Assembly: GCF_022662495.1 (NCBI RefSeq)
Contig: NZ_JAKPBU010000009.1
Span: 1-64,000 of the forward strand
Direction of reading: 5' to 3'
DNA: 64,000 nt
Origin: Lysobacter sp. M2-1
GTDB lineage: Bacteria; Pseudomonadota; Gammaproteobacteria; Xanthomonadales; Xanthomonadaceae
Shown here: positions 51,901-58,437 of the stretch, piece after piece
How positions within the stretch are numbered: position 1 is the first letter of the stretch
Layout: each line of letters starts with the position of its first letter
Notes under the pieces: generated by a model
Seen by the model: the letters and a program-made list of their open reading frames with translations, nothing else
Databases searched by the model: none
What the model was told of the DNA's origin: nothing
Made by a program: the position numbers and the translations under genes

Positions 51901-52421
51901 TTGTACTTGGAGATGCCGGCGGCTTCCTCCAGGTACACGCGCAGGTCCTCGGGCCGGGCCTCGATGATCTGGCTGATCATGCCCTGCTCGATGATCGAGT
52001 AGCTGCGCGGCCCCAACCCCGTGCCGAGGAACAGGTCGGTGATGTCGCGCCGGCGGCACTTGCCGCCGTTGAGGTAGTAGTTGCTCTGCCCGTCGCGGCC
52101 GACGCTGCGCTTGACCGAGATCTCGTTGAACGCCGCGTACTCGCCGGTGATGGCGTGGTCGGAGTTGTCGAAGATCAGTTCCACCGTGGCCTGCGAGACC
52201 GGCTTGCGCGCGGTGGAGCCGGAGAAGATCACGTCGGTGGCGCTGTCGCCGCGCAGACGACTGGCCGTGCTTTCGCCCATCACCCAGCGCACCGCGTCGA
52301 TGATGTTGGACTTGCCGCAGCCATTGGGCCCGACCACGCCGGTCATGTTGGTCGGCAGGTGCAGGGTGGTAGGGTCGACGAAGGATTTGAAACCGGACAG
52401 CTTGATCGTGGACAGGCGCAT
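48906..52421 (-). CDS. smc: Chromosome segregation ATPase SMC
   Basis: The 1171-residue SMC protein has Walker A GPNGCGKS (31-38) at the N-terminus, about 340 residues of coiled coil, a hinge near 510-660 (LIEGVLVDSPEALVEAL), a second coiled coil, and the C-terminal signature LLSGGEKAMTAVAL with Walker B CLLDEVDAPLDEAN. It condenses and segregates the chromosome with ScpA/ScpB, which are not in the window. It is first of the smc-zipA-ligA group. A TATACT -10-like box on the minus strand lies at 52559-52564. Confidence 0.96.
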   Translation of the reverse strand: MRLSTIKLSGFKSFVDPTTLHLPTNMTGVVGPNGCGKSNIIDAVRWVMGESTASRLRGDSATDVIFSGSTARKPVSQATVELIFDNSDHAITGEYAAFNEISVKRSVGRDGQSNYYLNGGKCRRRDITDLFLGTGLGPRSYSIIEQGMISQIIEARPEDLRVYLEEAAGISKYKERRKETETRIRHTRENLDRLNDLRDEVGKQLQHLARQARQAEQYTAIQAERKVRDAEWKALEFRGLDAQLQGLREKLAQEETRLQQLIAEQREAEAKIETSRVRREEASEALNKAQASSYEVGGTLARIEQQIAHQRDLSTRLQQARDETQTALAELGSHISGDEARLASLRETIAAAEPELSRLQSEDEARQAALRDAEAALADWQQRWDAHSREQNEAARAGDVERTRVDYLDRQSLDADRRREALANERAGLDLDALAAAFTQVQASHDEQKSALDALTADVDARKQVVLALQDDVRKAQAELADVRKTAQEKRGRLSSLETLQHAALGQEQGAAVEWLRRRGLDSAARVGESLQVEAGWEQAVEAALGQLIEGVLVDSPEALVEALADLGEGRLTLVSNEAGEPAFAPTSLAAKVQGPLAIRRLLAKLHFAENLPEASALQSRLAADGHADHSVITRDGARLGAGWVRIVRSGAAKQGALLRERDIQTLRGEIEALQQREQELDRGLSAWRDRALVAEQQREDAQRALYLAHRSVSELAGQLQSGQGRLDSARGRIAKIEAETVQLGETIATAAQQAREARARLEAAVSRMAELEQSRRALESERTALAEARDSARNAARESRDAAHALALTLESQRAQIVALTQSLDRMGSQRGQLDSRLGELASQLAQGDSPVHALEAERQAALEQRVLAERALGEARAALDGIDHELREYELTRQHRDEQALVQRERISQRKLDQQALAIKAGQLSEAVVQGGFVLDEVINTLPEDADLAAWEKIVTDFDAKLRRLEPVNLAAISEHAEAEQRKDYLDSQHTDLTTALDTLEDAIRKIDRETRGRFKDTFDRVNSGVQEIYPRLFGGGHAYLELTGEDLLDTGVAIMARPPGKRVSNISLLSGGEKAMTAVALVFAIFRLNPAPFCLLDEVDAPLDEANVGRFTSLVGEMSEQVQFLFVTHNKATMEAAQQLSGVTMREPGVSRLVSVDLAEAARLAGAA

Positions 52422-52531
52422 GCGGCGTCGGAGTACTCGTCTGCGCCCGGGCCAGTGGCTGGCCTGCGCGTGCTTGGGTCAGGAAAGGCTTTCGGAACCG
52501 CCTCCAAGCAACTGATTTGCCTAGGGACGGG

Positions 52532-52547
52532 CCGGCGCGAACGCCGG
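52532..52547. other. Hairpin in the smc/effector divergent gap
   Basis: CCGGCG-CGAA-CGCCGG forms a tetraloop hairpin in the 242-base gap between divergent smc and the amidase gene. Otherwise the gap holds only the minus-strand TATACT noted for smc; I see no sure promoter for the amidase gene. Confidence 0.4.
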
Positions 52548-52663
52548 ACAATCGGTGGAGTATAGCGACGCTGGTCGCAGCCGCGTGCCGGCCGGCGGTT
52601 GGCCGCGGTGGGCTGGCGTGCTATCAACCGTGCAACGGATTCGTATGCAAACGGAGATTTGCG

Positions 52664-53689
52664 ATGAGCGGAACCTCCGCCGACCCCATCCTGCCGGACG
52701 ATCCCAACCACCGGCACTACCCGCTGTACCGTCACCTCCTGCAGGGCGTCGCAGCCGCGCAGCCTGGCAGCGGCCCGGAACAACGCGCCAATCTCGCAGC
52801 CGGCCTGACCGACGCCTACCTGCAAACCTTGCCCCAGAGCGACCGCGGTCTGCGGCTCGACGAAACCACGGTCCGCGGCCTGGGTGTGGTGGCCGGACGT
52901 GCGGACGCGCCCACGCCCTCGCTGTTCGTCGTCGCCGGCAGGCCCGGCGAAGGTGCCCCGCTGATCTCCACCCCTCTGGCGACCGCGGAGATCGCCGCCA
53001 GCCGCATCCTGGCGCCCTATGCGCAACAGCGCACGATCGGCGCCGACGGCTACCTGACCGATCCGGAGATCACCCGCACCGCCATTCCGGCGCTGGAACG
53101 CGGCGCGTTGCCGGCGGTCAACGCGATCGTGCTGCATCGCACGATGGGCAGCACGGCCGCCGGCACGCTCGGCCATTGGCGCGGTGAGTCGCAACCTTAC
53201 GGCACCCACTTCCTGATCGACCGCGACGGGACCATCCACCAGACGGCTAGTCTCAACCAGCACACCGCCCACGTCGGCAGGATCAGGTCGCGTGGCGAAG
53301 TCGAAGGCAGTCTCTCGCCCGAGGAACAGCGTCAACTGGACGAAGCGCGCCAAGCGCCCGGCAGCGACTACGCTGCCGTGCACCGGATCGAATCGGGCAA
53401 GCCCTACCCCCGGCGTTATCCCGGCAATGGCGACAGCGTCGGCATCGAGGTCGTGGCGACTTACGACGAACAGACGCGCACATGGCAGGCCCCCACCGAG
53501 CAGCAAACCGCTTCGATCCGCCGATTGGTCGGCATCCTGCAGAACAATTACGGACTGGATGACCATGACATCTACCAGCACGACGCGATTTCGTACAAGA
53601 CACAGGGCGAAGGTGCTGGCCTGTACCAGCCTGCTGTGCGCAACGTCGACGATCCTGGCCTGCAGCAATCCACCGGCCCCACGCGCTGA
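52664..53689 (+). CDS. Putative antibacterial amidase effector: XVIPCD-like domain plus PGRP/N-acetylmuramoyl-L-alanine amidase
   Basis: The 341-residue protein lacks a signal peptide. Residues about 8-118 resemble the XVIPCD domain that directs effectors to the xanthomonad bacteria-killing type IV secretion system: DPNHRHYPLYRHLLQGV, then LAAGLTDAYLQ, then SLFVVAGRPGEGAP and STPLATAEIAASR, matching in order the DPxHPDxxLYxQ, LAAxL, LFAVxG and terminal parts of that domain. Residues about 150-325 are a peptidoglycan-recognition amidase: IVLHRTMG (H158), YGTHFLIDRDGTIHQT, SVGIEVVA and YQHDAISYK (H306, K312). XVIPCD normally sits at the C-terminus; here it is N-terminal. GGAG seven bases upstream supports the start. 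An overlapping lipoprotein gene follows. Confidence 0.75.
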   Translation: MSGTSADPILPDDPNHRHYPLYRHLLQGVAAAQPGSGPEQRANLAAGLTDAYLQTLPQSDRGLRLDETTVRGLGVVAGRADAPTPSLFVVAGRPGEGAPLISTPLATAEIAASRILAPYAQQRTIGADGYLTDPEITRTAIPALERGALPAVNAIVLHRTMGSTAAGTLGHWRGESQPYGTHFLIDRDGTIHQTASLNQHTAHVGRIRSRGEVEGSLSPEEQRQLDEARQAPGSDYAAVHRIESGKPYPRRYPGNGDSVGIEVVATYDEQTRTWQAPTEQQTASIRRLVGILQNNYGLDDHDIYQHDAISYKTQGEGAGLYQPAVRNVDDPGLQQSTGPTR

Positions 53690-54059
53690 AACACCGCTCG
53701 CCGGCGGCGCTCCGGAAATCCTCGAAATCTCGGCACCGGTCTACGACCCGACTGGCGCGCGCGGCGACGGGCCCAGACTCGAAGCCGAATGCAAGCGCTG
53801 GTCGCTGACGCGCGAGCAGGCCGGGACCTTCTTCCGCCTCAGTCAACCGATCACGGGCGAGCAGAAGCACCATGAGTTCTACTATCTGCCCTGTTCGATC
53901 AGGGGTCGGCTGCGGTCGGACGGCCACAGCTGGGACTTCGAGATCAACGCCGCCGCCACTGCGACCTGGAGCAGCGGCAACGAGGTCCGGACCTTCGGCT
54001 GCTCGGACCCGGCCTGCGAGCCGTTGGTGCTGATGATGCCGGAAGCCGGCGCGGACTGA
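53565..54059 (+). CDS. Putative immunity lipoprotein overlapping the amidase gene
   Basis: The product is 164 residues from ATG 53565 or 148 from GTG 53613, which has AGGG five bases upstream. Both starts lie inside the preceding gene in another frame (overlap 125 or 77 bases). A lipoprotein signal is clear: basic RTRHRAK, hydrophobic VLACTSLLCATSTILA, lipid cysteine in ILAC. The mature domain (EISAPVYDPTGARGDGPRL, CKRWSLTREQAGTFFRL, YYLPCSIRGRL, FEINAAATATW, FGCSDPACEPLVLMMPE) resembles uncharacterised periplasmic proteins; four cysteines suggest two disulfides. Periplasmic lipoproteins are the usual immunity partners of cell-wall-degrading effectors, which fits this context. Confidence 0.7.
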   Translation: MTSTSTTRFRTRHRAKVLACTSLLCATSTILACSNPPAPRAETPLAGGAPEILEISAPVYDPTGARGDGPRLEAECKRWSLTREQAGTFFRLSQPITGEQKHHEFYYLPCSIRGRLRSDGHSWDFEINAAATATWSSGNEVRTFGCSDPACEPLVLMMPEAGAD

Positions 54060-54083
54060 TCGGCCGCCGGCACAACCCTTCCA

Positions 54084-55655
54084 TCAATCGCGCGTCTGCT
54101 CCGGATACAGCGCCAGCAACCGGCGCAGCACGCCGTTGGTCCAGCCGAAGCCGTCCTGCAGCGGGTACTCGCCACCACCGGCCTCGGCGTCGCCGGTGAC
54201 GTCGTACTTCTCCACCAGCTTGCCGGTCGCGCGGTAGGTGGCGATATTGTGGGCGATCCAGCGCCTGGCGATGTCGTCGGCCAGCGCCTGCTGTCCGGTC
54301 TGGCGCAGGCCGTCGATGGCGATCCACTGCAGCGGTGCCCAGCCGTTGGGCAGATCCCACTGCTGGCCGGTGCGCGTGGCCGTGGCAGCGAGCCCGTGCG
54401 GTTGCAGCAAATCCTGGCGCAGGCGCTGGGCGACGCGATCGGCGCGCGCGGTATCGGCGATGCCGAAGTACAGCGGATACGCGGTCGCGCCGCTGACGTG
54501 GCCGGTGCTGCGGCCATCCTTCCAGCTCACGTCGGCATACATGCCTTTACTCTCGTCCCAGAGCAGGCGGTTGATCGCGGTCTTGCGCGCCTCGGCCTTG
54601 CGTTCGAAGTCGCGCGCCCTGTCGGGCTGCGATGCGGCGCGATACGCCTCGGCCAGGGTCAGTTCGAGCCGGTACAGCAGGCTGTTGAGATCCGGCGGCA
54701 CGATGTCCACGGTGCGGATCGTGGCGAGGGTCTTGCCGTCGTCCAGCCAGCGCGAACTGAAGTCCCAGCCGCTTTCCGCCGCGGCGCGCAGGTTGCGGTA
54801 GACCTCGGGCGACGGACGCTTCGACTGCGAGGCCGTCTCCACGTCCTGCCGGTAGCTCTCCGCGCGCGGCGTATCGCAGTCGTCCCAATAGCGGTTGAGC
54901 AGAGTGCCGTCCGCCATCTTCACGACGCGCCGATGCGCCTGGCCGGGTGCCAGCTTGTCCGCGCCCTCCATCCAGAACGCATATTCAGCAGCCAGCTGCG
55001 GCAGATAGGTTGCGCGCGTCGCAGGACCATCGCGCGCGGCCAGCAGCTCCACCATCGCCGCGAAGAACGGCGGCTGCGAGCGGCTGAGATAGTAGGTGCG
55101 GTTGCCATTCGGGATGTGGCCGTAATGGTCGATCAACCAGGCGAAGTTCCTGACCATGTCCACGGCCAGGTCGTGCCGGCCGCTTTCTTCCAGGCCGAGC
55201 ATGGTGAAGTAGGAATCCCAGTAGTAGATCTCGTTGAAGCGTCCGCCCGGCACCACATAACGATGCGGCAGCGGCAGCAGCGTGCTGCGCGCGTCGCCCG
55301 GCGCGGGCTTGCGTTCGAGCACGGGCCAGAGCGCGTCGATATGCGCACGCACGTCCTGGCCGGGGTCGCTGCGATAGGCGTCGTTGGCTGCGCGCGGGAA
55401 TGCAAAGCGCTCGGTGACGAAGCTGCGCAGATCGAAGCCCGGCCTCGTGCGCGCATGTTCGTATTCGGCGACGATCGCGGCAGGCGGCTGGTTCGCGATC
55501 GCATCGACAAGCGATTTGCCGTCAGGGAGCACCGCCTGCGCGTCTTCGAACAGCTCGCCGTACAGCTGCGGCTGACCGGGTACGCAGACCTGGGCCCAGG
55601 CCGGAGGGGCCAGCAGACATAGGCTCAGAAGCCAAGTCCGGACGGGTAAGCGCAT
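54084..55655 (-). CDS. treA: Periplasmic trehalase (GH37)
   Basis: The 523-residue enzyme splits trehalose to two glucose. A signal peptide (RTWLLSLCLLAPPAWAQ) sends it to the periplasm. Both GH37 signatures are present, PGGRFNEIYYWDSYF and QWDLPNGWAP, as are PNGNRTYYLSRSQPP and the C-terminal EKYDV with GGGEYPLQDGFGWTNGV. It is divergent from the TonB-dependent receptor gene (222-base gap), which could import the disaccharide. Confidence 0.94.
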   Translation of the reverse strand: MRLPVRTWLLSLCLLAPPAWAQVCVPGQPQLYGELFEDAQAVLPDGKSLVDAIANQPPAAIVAEYEHARTRPGFDLRSFVTERFAFPRAANDAYRSDPGQDVRAHIDALWPVLERKPAPGDARSTLLPLPHRYVVPGGRFNEIYYWDSYFTMLGLEESGRHDLAVDMVRNFAWLIDHYGHIPNGNRTYYLSRSQPPFFAAMVELLAARDGPATRATYLPQLAAEYAFWMEGADKLAPGQAHRRVVKMADGTLLNRYWDDCDTPRAESYRQDVETASQSKRPSPEVYRNLRAAAESGWDFSSRWLDDGKTLATIRTVDIVPPDLNSLLYRLELTLAEAYRAASQPDRARDFERKAEARKTAINRLLWDESKGMYADVSWKDGRSTGHVSGATAYPLYFGIADTARADRVAQRLRQDLLQPHGLAATATRTGQQWDLPNGWAPLQWIAIDGLRQTGQQALADDIARRWIAHNIATYRATGKLVEKYDVTGDAEAGGGEYPLQDGFGWTNGVLRRLLALYPEQTRD

Positions 55656-55845
55656 CGGAAACCTCCTGGACGGCGTGCGCGACTCAACACGGGCTCTTTA
55701 GCATAGGCGCCATCCGGGGATTGAGCCCGGACGGAGAGTCCGGCACACTCCGCGCGAGCTTTCGACCCTGCCATTGCTGCAGATCCACGGTCGGACAGCG
55801 ACAGGGGGCTTTACTGCGCGCCATCCATCCGGCTGGCGTCATGTC

Positions 55846-55863
55846 GGCTCGGCTTTCCGAGCC
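55846..55863 (+). other. Hairpin just before the TonB receptor ribosome-binding site
   Basis: GGCTCGG-CTTT-CCGAGCC is a perfect 7-base stem that ends directly before the GGGAGG Shine-Dalgarno sequence of the receptor gene. It could stabilise the mRNA end or tune initiation. The rest of the divergent gap 55656-55877 shows no operator I can name. Confidence 0.45.
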
Positions 55864-55877
55864 AGGGAGGCCTAAGA

Positions 55878-58403
55878 ATGACGTTTTCACGACCCTTCGT
55901 CCGGCGAGCGCTGACTGCCGCCATCCTCGTCGCACTACCGACGCTCGCCGTCGCCCAGGATCCACCGCCCGTGGAACAGGCGCCTGCTACGCCAGCGCAG
56001 CCGCCCACGGGCAGCGAAGCCACCACGCTCGACACCATCGTCGTCACCGGCAGCGCGACTGGTGGGGTGAAGAAGCTCGAAGCCAGCTACAACATCGTCA
56101 CCGCCAACGAAGAGCAGATCAAACAGGCCAACCCCAAGAGCACGGCCGACCTGCTGAAGATTTCGCCCGGGATGTGGCCCGAATCCAGCGGCGGCCAGAC
56201 CGGCGCCAACATCGAGATCGCCGGCTTCCCCGGCGGCGGCGACGCGCCCTACTTCACCACCATGCTGATGGGCTCGCCGTTGTACGGCATGCCGACGCTG
56301 TCGTTCTTCGAAACCACCACGATCTTCCGCCTAGACGACACCGTGTCGACGGTGGAAATCCTGCAGGGTGGGCCGTCGGCGGTGTTCGCCGGCGGGCAGA
56401 TGGGCGCCACCGCCAACTTCTTCCTCAAGACCGGCAGCGATACGCCCTACGGCAGCGTCGGCCTGACCTATGGCGACGAGGGCCTGTGGCGGCTGGATGC
56501 GTTCTCGGGATTCCCGGTCGGTAAAAGCGGCTGGTACGGCAGCATCGGCGGGTTCTGGCGCACGTCCGACGGCGTGCGTGACCCCGAATTCACGGCCGAC
56601 GAAGGCGGCCAGCTCACCGGCACGCTCTCGCGCGATTTCGGCGATCGCGGCAACCTGACGCTGTACGCGCGCTATCTCAACGACAAGAACCAGTTCATCA
56701 CCCCGATTCCGCTGATCCAGGAAGGTAAGGACAGCTTCCGCGAGTACCCGGGCTTCGATCCGCTTACCGACACCTATTACAGCAAGGCGATCCAGAAAGT
56801 GTTTCTGCCCACCTATCCGGGCGGGGGCAAGAATGCGGATCTGGCCGACGGCCGCGGCGCCAAGTTCTTCTTCTTCGGCGGCAACTTCGATTACGCCTTC
56901 GACAACGGCTGGTCGATCAGCGACAAGTTCCTGTTCGACGAGGGCGATGCCGATACCAACGCACTGTTTTCGGGCAACAACCCCGCCACGCTCGAAGACA
57001 TGCTCTATACCGCGGGCACGCCGGGTGGCTTCGTGCTTCCGGCCGGGTCGGCCACGGCGACCTACGTCGGCGGCGGCGCGGTACCGCTGGACCAGAGCGT
57101 GATCCAACAGGGCTGGTGGTCGATCCACAAGCACCTGAAGAGCATCAGCAACGACTTCCGCCTGAGCAAGGAGCTGTTCGAGGGCAACACCCTCACCGTC
57201 GGCCTGTACGTCAACCACTACACCATGGACGACAAGTGGTCGCTGGGTAACCAGATGCTGATGACCAACGAGCCCAATGCCACGCCGATCACGGTCAGCT
57301 ATGTCGGTACCGACGGCGTCGTCAGGCAGCGTACCGACAGCCAGGGCTTCGCCGATTTCGGCGGCTTCCATATCGCCCAGCACGGCAGCGCCACCAATAC
57401 CGCGCTGTACCTGTCCGACTCCTGGCGGATCGGCAAGTGGCTGCTGGACCTGTCCGGGCGTCTGGAAAACCAGGACGCCACCAACAACGTCTGCAACCTG
57501 GCCAATGTCGACCTGGACGGCAATCCCAACACGATCTACGACAACAACACCCCGGTCTGTGACGGGACCTACTCGCGCATCCATTACGACAAGACCCACC
57601 CCACCTGGACCGCGGGTGCGAACTATGCGTTTACCGACCGCATGTCGGTCTATGGCCGGGCCAACACCGGCGGCCACTTCCTGGACTTCGACAACGGCAT
57701 CCGCGGAACGACCAACGAAAACTTCCCGCCGATGCAGAAGATCCGCAACTACGAGGTCGGCTTCAAGTACCAGTCCGATCTGTTGTATGCCGATCTCAGC
57801 GCCTATCGACGTCGCTTCAAGGGCCTGCTGTACCAGCCCACCGATGGCGCCGGTACGCCGGTCGGCAGTCCGCTGACCTACGGTTCGGACTCGTGGGGCG
57901 TGAACTTCATCGGCACCCTGACTCCGGTCGAGAACCTGCGGCTGCAGCTGGTCGCGAATTACCTCGACGGCGAGTACAGCGATTTCGACGCCTGCTTCCC
58001 CTACGTCGACATCAACGGCCAGCAGCAGTGCCAGGAAATCGAAGGCCAGCAGCTGCAACGCCAGCCCAAGCTGCGCTTCATGTTCACGCCCAGCTACGAG
58101 TTCGTCTTCGACTGGGGCGACATCACGCCGTACATCACCTACACCCACGTCGGCGACCATACCCAGGACCAGTCCGGGCTGCAGCAGCTGGGCTCCTACC
58201 ACACGCTGGATTTCGGCGTGACCTCCAACGTCGGGCAGCACTGGCAGTTCAATCTGCGTGGGACCAACATGACCAACGAGCTCGGCCTGACCGAGAGCAA
58301 CTCGCGCATCTTCGGCAGCGCCGTCTCGGGCGCCGACAACGTGCTGCTGGCGCGGCCGATCGAGGGCCGCGAGGTCAACCTGCAGGCGAAGTACAGCTGG
58401 TGA
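55878..58403 (+). CDS. TonB-dependent outer-membrane receptor
   Basis: The 841-residue protein has a signal peptide (LTAAILVALPTLAVAQ), a Pro-rich linker, a TonB-box-like LDTIVVTG, a plug domain (about 60-190, ending GGPSAVFAGGQMGATANFFLKTG) and a 22-strand barrel with the terminal aromatic YSW. GGGAGG eight bases upstream supports the start. The ligand is not evident from sequence; location between trehalase, a secreted glycosidase-like protein and sugar-uptake genes suggests a carbohydrate. No iron-siderophore genes are near. Confidence 0.92.
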   Translation: MTFSRPFVRRALTAAILVALPTLAVAQDPPPVEQAPATPAQPPTGSEATTLDTIVVTGSATGGVKKLEASYNIVTANEEQIKQANPKSTADLLKISPGMWPESSGGQTGANIEIAGFPGGGDAPYFTTMLMGSPLYGMPTLSFFETTTIFRLDDTVSTVEILQGGPSAVFAGGQMGATANFFLKTGSDTPYGSVGLTYGDEGLWRLDAFSGFPVGKSGWYGSIGGFWRTSDGVRDPEFTADEGGQLTGTLSRDFGDRGNLTLYARYLNDKNQFITPIPLIQEGKDSFREYPGFDPLTDTYYSKAIQKVFLPTYPGGGKNADLADGRGAKFFFFGGNFDYAFDNGWSISDKFLFDEGDADTNALFSGNNPATLEDMLYTAGTPGGFVLPAGSATATYVGGGAVPLDQSVIQQGWWSIHKHLKSISNDFRLSKELFEGNTLTVGLYVNHYTMDDKWSLGNQMLMTNEPNATPITVSYVGTDGVVRQRTDSQGFADFGGFHIAQHGSATNTALYLSDSWRIGKWLLDLSGRLENQDATNNVCNLANVDLDGNPNTIYDNNTPVCDGTYSRIHYDKTHPTWTAGANYAFTDRMSVYGRANTGGHFLDFDNGIRGTTNENFPPMQKIRNYEVGFKYQSDLLYADLSAYRRRFKGLLYQPTDGAGTPVGSPLTYGSDSWGVNFIGTLTPVENLRLQLVANYLDGEYSDFDACFPYVDINGQQQCQEIEGQQLQRQPKLRFMFTPSYEFVFDWGDITPYITYTHVGDHTQDQSGLQQLGSYHTLDFGVTSNVGQHWQFNLRGTNMTNELGLTESNSRIFGSAVSGADNVLLARPIEGREVNLQAKYSW

Positions 58404-58437
58404 CCGCGGCGACCACGTGGTCCGGGGACAGCCACGG

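Noticed and set aside
52664-54059. Amidase and lipoprotein as one gene broken by a frameshift.
   Set aside because: The second product has its own lipoprotein signal in the overlap, and the amidase ends after a complete PGRP domain.
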